From the NCBI RefSeq assembly GCF_900114445.1, contig NZ_FOTB01000003.1, positions 124,001 to 188,000 of the forward strand: 64,000 nucleotides of DNA, given 5' to 3'. This document shows, in pieces, positions 16,880 through 25,815 of the stretch (the first letter of the stretch is position 1; every line of letters begins with the position of its first letter). The notes under the pieces were generated by a model that was given only the letters and a program-made list of their open reading frames with translations, made no database searches and was not told the origin of the DNA. Made by a program: the position numbers and the translations under genes. The DNA is from Salinicoccus halodurans (GTDB lineage Bacteria; Bacillota; Bacilli; Staphylococcales; Salinicoccaceae).

Positions 16880-18811
16880 CTATTCGATATAGCGATAGGC
16901 CATCAGCTCTTTAAGCATCTTGATTTCTTCCTGAAGCTTTTCACCAATGTTGGTGTCCCGGACTTTCTTCCTCTCCAGTTCCTCATCCACGACACGGCGT
17001 ACAGAGAGTACATCGGCGCCGTCCAGCAGAACATTCTCTTTGGAATTGAAATGCTGATGGGCAACCAGCTGCATGCCGAATGAGTTGTAAAGCAGGGTAT
17101 AGCCCGCGATGCCTGTAGTGGACTGATAGGCTTTGGAAAATCCGCCGTCGATGACAATCATTTTGCCATCAGCTTTGATGGGATCCTCCCCGTCTATTTC
17201 CTTCACCGGCGTATGGCCGTTGATGATGCGGCCCTGGTTTGGATCAAGATCGAATTCCTCCAGCATCTTGCGGCACATATCGTTGTCTTCCCTCAAATGA
17301 TAATATGGGTTCTTTTCTTCTTTGTGGGAAGTTTTGTCTTTGATGAAATAACGTTCGAATGTGGTCATGGCACGTTTTCCGAACAATGATGAATACTTTC
17401 CTGTCCAGAGGTACCACACAAGATCGGTCGCCAGGTCATCTGTCGTTTCCTTATCTGCAAACGCCTTGCGGACATAGTCTTCAAACTGCTCCAGTAATTC
17501 ACGGCCCTTGTACGACCGGCCGTCAATTTCCATTTTTTCCATTTTGCCGTTTTCATCCACAGGGATGCAGCCATGAATAAGCAGGTTGCCGTTATATTTC
17601 AGGTAGAGACTGCCTTTCTTCATCAGGAAATTCATGTGGCGTCTGAGTTTTTCAGACTGCTGCACGGAAAGGAGCAGTTTATTGATGACTTCCTCTTCCT
17701 CCGGCAGCAGCCTGGCAGGGTCTTTTCTGTCCACAGTAGCGAAGCATGTGTTCTCTAGCGGATACGTCTTTCCGTAAACAGTAATTTCCTGTTTGTCATA
17801 ATCCACTTTTTCCAAAACGAGCCTTTCATCCATATCGAAGGATGGCCGGCGTTTGATGATCGGGCTTTCCAGTTTGAACTGGATCATGGCAATCGCCTGA
17901 TGGATCTTCGTAATCTGCAGTTTCTCAAGGTCGGAAAGATTCTGGTCGGCTGTCTTCTTGGGATGGAATGCAGGGTTGTCATCATAATGTTTTTCCGCCA
18001 GGTTGACCAGCGGACGGAGATTGATGCCGTACGCGTCCTCGATGATGTTCAGATTATCGTAGCGGGCACATATTCTGAGTATGTTCGCCAGACAGACTTT
18101 GGAACCTGCATACGCACCGATCCAGAGGACATCGTGGTTGCCCCATTGGATATCCAGAGAGTGGTAGTCGATCAGCGTTTCTATGATCCTGTCCGGCTCA
18201 GGACCCCGGTCATATATATCGCCGACGACATGAAGGTGGTTGACCACAAGGCGCTGTGTCGTGTAGGACATGCCGATGATCAGCTTATCCGCCTGGCCGA
18301 GATCGATGATCTGCTGAACGAGTTTCTCATAGTACGGTTTCTTATTGCTGTACTCATCACTTTTATAGAGAAGTTCTTCAATGATGAAAACGAACTGTTC
18401 AGGCAATGCCTTGCGGAGTTTGGAGCGGGTATACTTGGAAGAAGCATAGGCAATCAGATCGATCATCTGGTCGATTTTCATGACATACCATTCATCCAGT
18501 TCTTTTTTCGATTCGAACTGATTTTTGATCAGCTGCAGCTTTTCCTCCGGATAGTATACCAGTGCCGCAAACTGGCTGATCTCTTCTTCACTCAGAGTAT
18601 CTTTGAAAATGTCTGTAATCTTCTGTCTGACATTCCCGGAACCATTTCTCAAAACATGCTGAAATGCCTGGAACTCGCCGTGCAGATCACTGACGAAATG
18701 TTCAGTTCCTTTCGGCAGATCCAGGATGGATTCCAAGTTGATGATTTCTGTAGCGACTTTTTCTTCCTGATCATACTTTTCAGCTAATAAATCCAGATAT
18801 TTTGTCTCCAA
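16880..18811 (-). CDS. fbp: Fructose-1,6-bisphosphatase, class III
   Basis: A 643-residue gluconeogenic enzyme that dephosphorylates fructose 1,6-bisphosphate. The metallophosphatase motifs are VSDLHGEF (residue 39 on), [21 protein letters not shown] and IINGHTPV. Length and order match the Firmicutes class III enzyme, which is unrelated to class I/II. The start is TTG at 18811, 10 nt after AGGAGG. The nearby ATG is in another frame. It is monocistronic in appearance. Confidence 0.95.
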   Translation of the reverse strand: METKYLDLLAEKYDQEEKVATEIINLESILDLPKGTEHFVSDLHGEFQAFQHVLRNGSGNVRQKITDIFKDTLSEEEISQFAALVYYPEEKLQLIKNQFESKKELDEWYVMKIDQMIDLIAYASSKYTRSKLRKALPEQFVFIIEELLYKSDEYSNKKPYYEKLVQQIIDLGQADKLIIGMSYTTQRLVVNHLHVVGDIYDRGPEPDRIIETLIDYHSLDIQWGNHDVLWIGAYAGSKVCLANILRICARYDNLNIIEDAYGINLRPLVNLAEKHYDDNPAFHPKKTADQNLSDLEKLQITKIHQAIAMIQFKLESPIIKRRPSFDMDERLVLEKVDYDKQEITVYGKTYPLENTCFATVDRKDPARLLPEEEEVINKLLLSVQQSEKLRRHMNFLMKKGSLYLKYNGNLLIHGCIPVDENGKMEKMEIDGRSYKGRELLEQFEDYVRKAFADKETTDDLATDLVWYLWTGKYSSLFGKRAMTTFERYFIKDKTSHKEEKNPYYHLREDNDMCRKMLEEFDLDPNQGRIINGHTPVKEIDGEDPIKADGKMIVIDGGFSKAYQSTTGIAGYTLLYNSFGMQLVAHQHFNSKENVLLDGADVLSVRRVVDEELERKKVRDTNIGEKLQEEIKMLKELMAYRYIE

Positions 18812-18977
18812 AATCGCATATCCTCCTCTGATTGACGGCCGTAACAGATTTTTATGTATCTATGGCCGAGATTAACGTGTCATTTTCCATTATACTAAAT
18901 TTTCATCCAATTAAACGCTTCCATAATAAGAATAACATCTATTCGTTTATAAATTAACGTACCGTTTCCAAAATCAC

Positions 18978-19010
18978 AAAAAAGCACGGTCCGGTGAGCC
19001 GGTCCGTGCT
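18978..19010 (-). terminator. Terminator of the first BCCT gene
   Basis: On the minus strand AGCACGGACCGG-CTCA-CCGGACCGTGCT followed by TTTTTT, 7 nt after the stop codon at 19017. Confidence 0.93.
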
Positions 19011-19016
19011 GTATAT

Positions 19017-20642
19017 TTATATTCCTTTTGTATCATCCTGCGATTCAATATAGGATTCAACTTCTTCCTGATGTTCTTCCGGAGTATTTTCCAAATAAGC
19101 CTGCATACGCTTTTTATTCGGTGTGATGGAGAGACCCAGATATTTTCTTTCACTGTTGGCATCCTTGAAGAACGAAATGACCATCAGGATCACGACAACA
19201 CTAAATGGCAGGGCGGATATGATCGCTGCGGACTGGAGTGCACTCAGTCCTGTTTCCCCGCCGGCCAGCAACAGGATATAGGCGATTGATGACAATCCCA
19301 GACCCCAGACGATTTTGACTCTGCCTGAAGGTGACAGGGAACCGAATGAAGACTGCATTCCCAGTACGAATGTCGCAGAGTCTGCTGAAGTGATGAAGAA
19401 CACAGAAACTAACAGAATCGCGATAATGGACAGCACAGAGCCCATGGGCAGTTCATTGAAAACCGCAAAGAGCTGTATTTCTGGAGGCAGCTCGAATATA
19501 GAGGGATTTGACTGGCCGGCGTTGATACCTGTCATTCCAAATACGCTGAACCAGATGATACCGATGACTGTCGGTACAAATATAACTGCACCGACGAACT
19601 CACGTATTGTACGGCCGCGGGATACCCTCGCGATAAAGATGCCGACAAACGGACTCCAGCTCATCCACCAGCCCCAATAGTAAATTGTCCAGGATGCCAT
19701 CCACTCATTTTTCTGCTCATTCAAAGTGGCTACATCAAAACTGTTCTGCAAAAATGTCTGTAAATATGAACCGGTTGCTTCAGTCATCATATTCAAAATC
19801 AGCATAGTCGGTCCGACAACCAGAATAATTGCGAATAAAAGCCCGGCAAGTACCATGTTTGTATTACTGAGGTATTGAATTCCTTTGCTCAGTCCGCTCC
19901 AGGCACTGATCATGAACAGTGCGGTAACCACTGCAATGATTATGCCCTGTACAACCAGATTGTTCGGAATACCAAACAGGTAATTCAACCCGCCGTTGAT
20001 CTGCAGGGCGCCTACGCCGAGGGAAACGGCCACACCGATGATTGTAGCGAATACAGCGAGCACATCGACAAGTACGCCGAGGCCGCCGTCAACCTTGTTC
20101 CCGAATATAGGACGCAGCGTTTTGGAGAGCAGACCGCTTTCACCTTTTCTAAACTGGGAATACGCGAGAGCCAGAGCCACTACTCCGTACATTGCCCACG
20201 GATGGAATCCGTAGTGGAGAAATGTGGAACGCATGGATTCGAGAATGGCCGCTTTTGTTTCGGGATCGGCGGTCGGCGGTGCGACATAGTGTGACATCGG
20301 TTCCGACGCTCCGTAGAATACAAGTCCGATTCCCATACCTGCACTGAACAGCATGGCCAGCCATGAAACCGTTCTGAATTCCGGTTTATCTTTCGGTTTT
20401 CCCAATTTTAATTTTCCTATGGGACTTAACATGAGATATATACAGAAAAAGACAAGCAATGTTGTTAAAATCATATAGTACCAGCCGAAGTATTCAGTAA
20501 TCCAGCTGGAAACCGAACCTGAAATTTGTCCAAACTGATCAGGGAAAACGGCCCCGATAACCACCAAGAGACCGACTACAATTGCCGCATAGGTGAATAC
20601 TTTGGAAATTTTTCTCTCTGGTTTTTTTGTATTATTATTCAT
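19017..20642 (-). CDS. BCCT-family betaine/choline/carnitine transporter
   Basis: A 541-residue transporter with 12 predicted membrane segments. The BCCT signature is WTIYYWGWWMSWSPFVGIF, with the aromatic substrate box, followed by IARVSRGRTIREF. The conserved GMGIGLVFYGASEP motif has G-x-G-I-G, which suits Na+-coupled betaine uptake as in OpuD. The N- and C-terminal tails are hydrophilic and acidic at the C-terminus. It would import compatible solutes under osmotic stress. A close paralogue lies at 38944. The exact substrate is not readable. Confidence 0.93.
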   Translation of the reverse strand: MNNNTKKPERKISKVFTYAAIVVGLLVVIGAVFPDQFGQISGSVSSWITEYFGWYYMILTTLLVFFCIYLMLSPIGKLKLGKPKDKPEFRTVSWLAMLFSAGMGIGLVFYGASEPMSHYVAPPTADPETKAAILESMRSTFLHYGFHPWAMYGVVALALAYSQFRKGESGLLSKTLRPIFGNKVDGGLGVLVDVLAVFATIIGVAVSLGVGALQINGGLNYLFGIPNNLVVQGIIIAVVTALFMISAWSGLSKGIQYLSNTNMVLAGLLFAIILVVGPTMLILNMMTEATGSYLQTFLQNSFDVATLNEQKNEWMASWTIYYWGWWMSWSPFVGIFIARVSRGRTIREFVGAVIFVPTVIGIIWFSVFGMTGINAGQSNPSIFELPPEIQLFAVFNELPMGSVLSIIAILLVSVFFITSADSATFVLGMQSSFGSLSPSGRVKIVWGLGLSSIAYILLLAGGETGLSALQSAAIISALPFSVVVILMVISFFKDANSERKYLGLSITPNKKRMQAYLENTPEEHQEEVESYIESQDDTKGI

Positions 20643-20749
20643 TTTTTCCTCCCTTTATTAATTACTTTTAAAAAGTAAGAAGCAAACATTAAGAGAATAA
20701 CAATAATAGCGATCCATTTCAAGGGTGTAAATATACAAATACAGTAAAA

Positions 20750-20777
20750 AAGGCCCACAGTTTACACTGTGAGCCCT
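20750..20777 (-). terminator. Terminator of the DUF2382 stress gene
   Basis: On the minus strand GGCTCACAGT-GTAA-ACTGTGGGCC followed by TTTTTT. It lies 16 nt after the stop codon. Confidence 0.85.
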
Positions 20778-20792
20778 TATCCGGTTAATCTA

Positions 20793-21863
20793 TTATCTTC
20801 TGTAATTATCATTTCCCGGGAAATTATCGTCTTCTTTATCGATATTCCCGTCGACATTTCTGTTTCTGAATTCGCGGTCTCTGTTATCTGTTTCATTGAT
20901 ATCGACTTCTTCACGCTGGACATCTTCCGAAACATGTTCTGTATCTCTGACCTTATCTTTTTTAACGACGACTTCCTCATTGACCACATTTTCTTTTTCT
21001 ACATTAACGCGTTCTTCGTTGACCGGGATGTGGATGGAATCATCTTCAGCGCCATCAATTGATCCAGGCCTCACATCACCTTCCACCGGACGCCGTTCAA
21101 CGGAGACTTCCTCACGTTCAACCGGAACATCAAATTCCTGGTGGTCTTTCTCAACGTGCTTATCCACGTTCACTTCGCCCGTCCGCACGTTTTCTTTATC
21201 CACATTCAGCTGTTCTTCGCGCAATTGGAGCCTTTCTTCTTCAGAAAGATCTTCACGTGCATCCCCGCCGCGGATTTCATTATCTCTGATTTCATTTTCA
21301 TCGTAATCGTATCCTTCATCTGTTGCTGATGCACCAAGACCGCCCCCGGTATTGAGTGCTCTTTCATCGACGCTGTAAGTGCCTTCCTTATCGCCGAGGG
21401 AATCATCTCTGTGAGTATCCATCACATTTTGTTCGTGCTGGCCTTCCATGGCTTCATCTCTGCCCACAGTCCGGTTGTCATGGACCACATCCGTGCTGTC
21501 ATCATTACCCAGAGCATCGTCTTCGGCATAGACACCGGTACCGCGTTCGCCTGTTTTATTAACATGGAGAAGAATTTCCCCGCGGTCCAATGCGGTCTTA
21601 TACTCCTCTTCTTCCTGACCGTTTACGTCCAGATCAGTCATTACGCGTTCCTGCGGATCTTCATCGGAAAACCATGAAACAATCTTATCCCAGGCACTGC
21701 CTTCTGAAGTTCTGAAATTAACGCCTGTGTATCCAACTGCACTCCCTGCAAGTTCCTCTTTTGACACGACTGTTATATCTTCTTCATTGACGCCTTCTGC
21801 TTTTAACTGCTCAATTCTTCCATTCACTTCTTCTTCATTTGTAAAAGTTTCAATCTTACGCAT
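20793..21863 (-). CDS. DUF2382 (YsnF/AvaK-type) general stress protein
   Basis: A 356-residue, very acidic and Glu/Asp/Arg-rich protein. Residues 1-90 resemble the general stress protein 17M-like flavin-fold segment (MRKIETFTNEEEVNGRIEQL). The C-terminal 150 residues carry paired DUF2382 strands such as REEQLNVDKENVRTGEVNV and NEERVNVEKENVVNEEV. The middle is low-complexity and probably disordered. The first in-frame ATG (21878) is part of the ribosome binding site region; GGAGG lies 8 nt before 21863. A SigB promoter at 21961-21985 marks it as a stress-regulon gene. The function of DUF2382 is unknown. Confidence 0.85.
   Translation of the reverse strand: MRKIETFTNEEEVNGRIEQLKAEGVNEEDITVVSKEELAGSAVGYTGVNFRTSEGSAWDKIVSWFSDEDPQERVMTDLDVNGQEEEEYKTALDRGEILLHVNKTGERGTGVYAEDDALGNDDSTDVVHDNRTVGRDEAMEGQHEQNVMDTHRDDSLGDKEGTYSVDERALNTGGGLGASATDEGYDYDENEIRDNEIRGGDAREDLSEEERLQLREEQLNVDKENVRTGEVNVDKHVEKDHQEFDVPVEREEVSVERRPVEGDVRPGSIDGAEDDSIHIPVNEERVNVEKENVVNEEVVVKKDKVRDTEHVSEDVQREEVDINETDNRDREFRNRNVDGNIDKEDDNFPGNDNYRR
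20811..20824. repeat. Palindrome ATTTCCCGGGAAAT, copy 2
   Basis: Perfect copy within the last 11 codons of the DUF2382 gene, where it encodes the NFPG stretch, 34 nt before its terminator. Confidence 0.45.
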
Positions 21864-21879
21864 AATCAATACCTCCATT

Positions 21880-22177
21880 TATTTAAATTCCAGGTTGTTT
21901 TCCAGGTTGTTTTTCATCATGTTGGTCGACTTATGCATTACTCTTGCATGTATTAGAGGTATACCCATTCATTTTTTTTGTAAACTTTGTGGTGACGGAT
22001 GATTGAATGATATTTATTGTTCAATTACAAAGAGGTTATTTTATGGAAAAGATGAATGAATCGCTGATAATCAACGTGATTTTACTAAGGGAGCAACTCT
22101 GACGCCTTTGATTCTGTTCCCGGGACAAGTGGACCGGAAGCAAGCATTTAATAAAGAATGAAAAAAAATTCAATAAA
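21880..22177. other. Intergenic region with no confident gene
   Basis: It holds the SigB promoter and 5' leader of the DUF2382 gene. On the plus strand there is only a 19-codon frame at 22043-22102 behind AGAGG, which I do not accept as a gene. A GTTCCCGGGAC palindrome occurs at 22116-22126. Confidence 0.5.
21961..21985 (-). promoter_or_regulatory. SigB promoter of the DUF2382 stress gene
   Basis: GTTTAC (21985-21980), 13 nt, GGGTAT (21966-21961) on the minus strand. This differs from the SigB consensus GTTTAA-N12-15-GGGTAT by one base. It lies about 100 nt before the start codon. Confidence 0.8.
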
Positions 22178-22199
22178 CCCCCGGATTTCGGGGATTTAT
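22178..22199 (-). terminator. Terminator of the thioesterase-hypothetical operon
   Basis: On the minus strand AATCCCCGAAATCCGGGGGTTTATT, then a run of eight T residues a few bases later. Confidence 0.7.
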
Positions 22200-22217
22200 C
22201 GTCATGACGTTGAAAAA

Positions 22218-22580
22218 TCAGCTGATGATGGCGTTATTTACTACAGTTTCTTTCCTGGCACCGAGTACGAGGAGAAATATCTCCGGAGCATCACTGTGTC
22301 TGTTATCGTTCAGAAGTTTTAGGAATATTTCAAAATGCGGCGTCTCCTTAAGCTTGTCCACTTCCAGTACCAGCAGATCCAATACGGATGCTTTGATGAA
22401 TCTCGGCTCCGGTTCTCTGGCATCATCTGTAATCAGATCTGCGAGGTATCTGTACTTCACCTGCAGTTGTCTGGCGAAGCTGGTCACATGCTGTATGCGC
22501 ATGTAAAGTTCCGGATACTCGGTACTGATATGATACAGATCATTTTGTATGCTGTGTATTGTTTCCTGATTTGCGTACAT
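22218..22580 (-). CDS. Hypothetical protein, 120 residues
   Basis: I do not recognise this family. The sequence is soluble, mostly helical by composition, with no Cys, no signal peptide and no clear motif. Charged helices (residues 1-60) are followed by a conserved-looking LDLLVLEVDKLKETPHFEIFL. It is a credible gene: GGAAGGAG stands 8 nt before the ATG, it ends in a terminator, and it follows the acyl-CoA thioesterase gene by 18 nt, so the two are probably co-transcribed. Confidence 0.75.
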   Translation of the reverse strand: MYANQETIHSIQNDLYHISTEYPELYMRIQHVTSFARQLQVKYRYLADLITDDAREPEPRFIKASVLDLLVLEVDKLKETPHFEIFLKLLNDNRHSDAPEIFLLVLGARKETVVNNAIIS

Positions 22581-22598
22581 GAAATCTACTCCTTCCGA

Positions 22599-23120
22599 TT
22601 ACATATCCCAGGGTTTGTCGACCCCGATTTTCTGTGTGAGTTCTTTACTGTGTATACGTCTTTCCCTGCGCATTGCAGCTCTCTGACCGCCGGAGTTGTA
22701 TAAATATTTTTCTTCCTCAGTTTCCGGTACGATTCCGGGAACTTTTATTGGGCGTTTCGAATCATCCAGTGCGACAAAAGTCAGGAATGCCGTAGCTGCG
22801 ACTTTTCTGTCTTCAGTAATCATATCTTCGGTGATTACTTTGCAGAAAACTTCCATGCTCCGGTTTCCTGTGGATGTAACAAAAGCTTCGATGCATACAG
22901 ACTCAGATTGGGTAATTGGGTGGAGGAAATCAATGGAATCAATCGAGGCGGTCACACACTCCCTCACTCTCGCATGACGTCTCGCAGAAAGAGACGCCAC
23001 GTTATCTATGCGTTTCATCAATACACCGCCGAAAAGTGTATCGTAGTTGTTCAAATCGTTCGCAAATACCTGGTCAATGCTGATTACCTTACTGTCTTTT
23101 GGATTTTTAGTTTCTGTCAT
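22599..23120 (-). CDS. Acyl-CoA thioesterase, hotdog fold (YkhA-like)
   Basis: A 173-residue cytosolic hydrolase of acyl-CoA. The hotdog core is NNYDTLFGGVLMKRIDNVASLSARRHA, with the Asn and Asp used by this family (BACH/YkhA/YciA type). It continues with TASIDSIDFLHPITQSESV and the long beta strand MEVFCKVITED. The basic C-terminal tail (RAAMRRERRIHSKEL) matches the Bacillus and Staphylococcus proteins. Substrate chain length is not readable. It is first in a two-gene unit with the hypothetical gene at 22218. Confidence 0.88.
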   Translation of the reverse strand: MTETKNPKDSKVISIDQVFANDLNNYDTLFGGVLMKRIDNVASLSARRHARVRECVTASIDSIDFLHPITQSESVCIEAFVTSTGNRSMEVFCKVITEDMITEDRKVAATAFLTFVALDDSKRPIKVPGIVPETEEEKYLYNSGGQRAAMRRERRIHSKELTQKIGVDKPWDM

Positions 23121-23236
23121 TCTGCTCTACCTTTCTTTTACCTGATAGAGCCAGTATGAAGGATTGCATGTATTAATAAAAATAGTGGTATTTCATAGGA
23201 TGTATAGGGAAAAACTATGGAAGCGGTATTAAGTCT

Positions 23237-24124
23237 TCAGGAATAATGCTGCTGGAAAAATTTCAGCCATTCTTCAGTGATGAAATTAATATATTTATCC
23301 TTGTTCCAGATGACCCCAAGCCGCCATTTCAGGACAGGCTCCTCAATTTTCACAGTGACGGAAGAGCTTTTCAGAAGCTTCGCCACACTTTCCGGCATGA
23401 TGCAGACCCCAAGTTCCCGTTCAATCATTTCTTCTATGAAATTCCATTGTGATGTCTTTGAAATGATGGCCGGTATGAAACCGGCATTTTTACATGCAGA
23501 AGTGATAATTTCATTCAGATAGAAATCTTCGTTGAACATAATGAAGCTCTCATATTTGAGTTCCTCCAAATTTACAGATGGACTGGGAGCCAGCTGGTGA
23601 TTCTCATGAACGACGAGGCACAGTGATTCGCTGATAAAATTGAAATTGTCGAAGCGGTCACTTTCTGTCGGCAGTACAGTGATGCCGATATCGATCTCAT
23701 TTTGAATCAGACGGGATTCTATCGTCCGGCTGCCGCTTTCTATCAGCTGAAAAGTGATTTTAGGATATAAATCATGGAAATCTTTGATGATGGCCATCAG
23801 TTTGCCGGCGTCCATAATCGGAGGCAGACCGATTTTTATATGGCCCTGGCGCATACCAATCATGTTTTTAAGATCATTCGGCAATTCCGAATGGAGTCTG
23901 AGTATTTCCTCGCACTGATCAAAGAAGACACTGCCTGCGTCGGTCAGGGCGATCTTTTTCTTTGTGCGGTCAAAGAGGGACATCCCAAGCTCTGTTTCAA
24001 TATCCTGTATCGCTTTACTGATTGTCGGCTGGGAAATGTAAAGGTGGTTCGACGCCCCGGTCATACTGCCGTATTTTACAATCGCCACGAAATAACGCAT
24101 ATGCTTGATATCGATGGCAATCAC
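23237..24124 (-). CDS. LysR-family transcriptional regulator
   Basis: A 295-residue regulator. The N-terminal winged HTH reads MRYFVAIVKYGSMTGASNHL then SQPTISKAIQDIETELGMSL, and is followed by a periplasmic-binding-like effector domain. It resembles the CidR/CitR branch. The start is unsure: the track start GTG at 24124 is only 2 nt from AAAGGAA, and the family usually begins close to the DIKHMRYF stretch (an ATG is at 24100). Its target is unknown. It is not divergent from a neighbour, since the next upstream gene ends toward it on the same strand. A PerR-like box lies just upstream. Confidence 0.88.
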   Translation of the reverse strand: MIAIDIKHMRYFVAIVKYGSMTGASNHLYISQPTISKAIQDIETELGMSLFDRTKKKIALTDAGSVFFDQCEEILRLHSELPNDLKNMIGMRQGHIKIGLPPIMDAGKLMAIIKDFHDLYPKITFQLIESGSRTIESRLIQNEIDIGITVLPTESDRFDNFNFISESLCLVVHENHQLAPSPSVNLEELKYESFIMFNEDFYLNEIITSACKNAGFIPAIISKTSQWNFIEEMIERELGVCIMPESVAKLLKSSSVTVKIEEPVLKWRLGVIWNKDKYINFITEEWLKFFQQHYS

Positions 24125-24144
24125 TTCCTTTCAGGTCAGAGTTG

Positions 24145-24159
24145 ATATAATTATTATAA
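24145..24159. promoter_or_regulatory. PerR/Fur-like AT-rich inverted repeat
   Basis: ATATAATTATTATAA matches the Per box TTATAATNATTATAA at 14 of 15 positions. It is 21 nt before the LysR start. AT-rich sequence makes chance matches fairly easy. Confidence 0.35.
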
Positions 24160-24179
24160 ACTGTAAATCTTAATTTCAA

Positions 24180-24213
24180 TAAAAAAGAACCATTTCTTTT
24201 CTGAAATGGTTCC
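24180..24213 (-). terminator. Terminator of the SDR-like gene
   Basis: On the minus strand GGAACCATTTC-AGAAAA-GAAATGGTTC followed by TTTTTT, about 10 nt after the stop codon at 24224. Confidence 0.93.
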
Positions 24214-24223
24214 GTAATCTGTA

Positions 24224-24868
24224 TTAAAGCGCATCTTTGATGTCAGTGTCTCCGCCAATCAGATAATAGATCCGGCCTTCCAGTTTGTTCCGGTCGACAA
24301 TTTGTGCCAGTACTTCGGCGACATCCTGACGCGGCACTTCACCGTTGGTTGCATCGGAGGAAGCATCACTATGCTCAACCATCTGAACTTTGCCTGTCTC
24401 CTCATCATCAGTAAGCAGTCCCGGCCTTAAGATTGTATAATTCAGATCAGTGTTTTTCAGGTACTGATCCGCTCTGTGTTTAGCATAGAAATAAGGCTTC
24501 ATTTTATCATCGGTACCTTTGGGTCCGTCCACCGGCAGGCCGCTGAGCATGACGAAATTCTTAATTCCTCTATCCAGGGTATTATCAATCGTCTCAATGG
24601 CACCTTCCTGGTCAATGATAATTGTTTTATCCGGTCCTGTATGCGGTCCTGAACCCGCTGCAAATACTACGGTATCCACATTTTCAAAAGCGTGGGAAAA
24701 GTCTTTTTCGAGGTCGGCCAGAACAGTTTCGATGCCCTGTTCCTTAAATTGGGCAGCCTGTTCTTCCTTTCTTATCATTGCAACAGGATCATGTCCCTTT
24801 TCTTTAAGTTTGGAAGTGAGAAACTTGGCGACCTGACCATTCGCTCCTACCACTAAAACTTTTGCCAT
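24224..24868 (-). CDS. NAD(P)-binding atypical SDR family protein (YhfK-like)
   Basis: A 214-residue Rossmann protein beginning MAKVLVVGANGQVAKFL, with the GxxGxxA dinucleotide motif, then TVVFAAGSGPHTGPDKT and YTILRPGLLTDD. The classical YxxxK pair is represented by the YFYAKHRAD region. It belongs to the NmrA/SDR_a5 group, whose members are often NAD(P)H sensors or quinone reductases. The substrate is unknown. AAGGAGG lies 9 nt before the ATG, and it has its own terminator. Confidence 0.85.
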   Translation of the reverse strand: MAKVLVVGANGQVAKFLTSKLKEKGHDPVAMIRKEEQAAQFKEQGIETVLADLEKDFSHAFENVDTVVFAAGSGPHTGPDKTIIIDQEGAIETIDNTLDRGIKNFVMLSGLPVDGPKGTDDKMKPYFYAKHRADQYLKNTDLNYTILRPGLLTDDEETGKVQMVEHSDASSDATNGEVPRQDVAEVLAQIVDRNKLEGRIYYLIGGDTDIKDAL

Positions 24869-24963
24869 CTTTAAACGCCTCCTTAGTATTCTATAGAGAA
24901 TATGCTATCACTGCGGCGGAGATTAACAAAGAAAACTGTTTGCCGGGGAAATGCAGAATAAAA

Positions 24964-25812
24964 TCAATCAGCGAAATTGTTAAACTGGCAGTTGCTGAGT
25001 GTACGGTTCAAACCCAATGCTTTCGGAACCATCGTCTCCAGCAACAGGTCGTCCTCCTCAAAAATGATCTTCTTCAACTCAATCCCAAAGAAATGCTTCA
25101 TACGTGCTTCGGTCATGACTTCTTTTGTAGTACCGAAGACCAGCCCTTTGTCCTTACCGGTCATCAATACTTTATCTGCCAGATAGAAGGCATGATTGGG
25201 ATAATGCGTATTGATGATGCAGGAGATCCCCCTTTCCTCTGCCAGTTTACGGATGACCTGCAGGATTACAATCTGTTTCTGGATATCTAAGTGGGATTCC
25301 GGTTCGTCCAAAATCAAAAGTTTCGGATCGGCGACAAGTGCACGGGCGATTAAGGCCAGTTGAAGCTCACCGCCACTTACTTCATTGCTCGATTTATCTG
25401 CAAGATGCCTGATGCCGACTGTTTCCAGTGCATATAAGGCGGCACGTTCATCCTCTTCTGAAGGCTGGCGTAAAGTGCTTATATAAGGTGCCCGTCCCAT
25501 TATGACCATTTCAATCAATGTATAACCGAAAGTCATTTTCTGTGCCTGCGGAATGTAGCCGATATGTTTCCATAAATCATTTCTTTTCAAGTCTGTTAGT
25601 GATCTGCCATCAATCAAAGTCTCTCCTTCAGTCCAATCGAGCAATCCTGTGATGCATTTCAACATCGTCGTTTTTCCTGCTCCATTTGGGCCGAGTATTG
25701 ATAATATTTCTCCGGGCTGCAATGTGAAATTCACTTCATGTGCATATAAATCTGCCAGTGCCTTCCGTTTTTTTCTGTAATGAAAGTTGGCATTTCGGAC
25801 TTCCAGTTTCAT
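24964..25812 (-). CDS. Iron-siderophore type ABC transporter, ATP-binding protein
   Basis: A 282-residue FecE/FhuC-type ATPase. Walker A is GPNGAGKTTM (residues 41-50), the Q-loop is GYIPQAQ, the signature is VSGGELQLALI, and Walker B is LLILDEPESHLD. It is the last gene of the Fur-box operon. Its start lies 3 nt after the permease stop. It powers import of a ferric chelate or related cofactor. Confidence 0.92.
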   Translation of the reverse strand: MKLEVRNANFHYRKKRKALADLYAHEVNFTLQPGEILSILGPNGAGKTTMLKCITGLLDWTEGETLIDGRSLTDLKRNDLWKHIGYIPQAQKMTFGYTLIEMVIMGRAPYISTLRQPSEEDERAALYALETVGIRHLADKSSNEVSGGELQLALIARALVADPKLLILDEPESHLDIQKQIVILQVIRKLAEERGISCIINTHYPNHAFYLADKVLMTGKDKGLVFGTTKEVMTEARMKHFFGIELKKIIFEEDDLLLETMVPKALGLNRTLSNCQFNNFAD

Positions 25813-25815
25813 AAA

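Noticed and set aside
17900-18787. 295-codon plus-strand frame inside fbp
   Set aside because: Antisense shadow of a well-recognised enzyme, without a ribosome binding site.
22043-22102. 19-codon plus-strand frame behind AGAGG (MEKMNESLIINVILLREQL)
   Set aside because: Weak ribosome site, no terminator of its own, no recognisable peptide family, and it lies in the leader zone of minus-strand genes.
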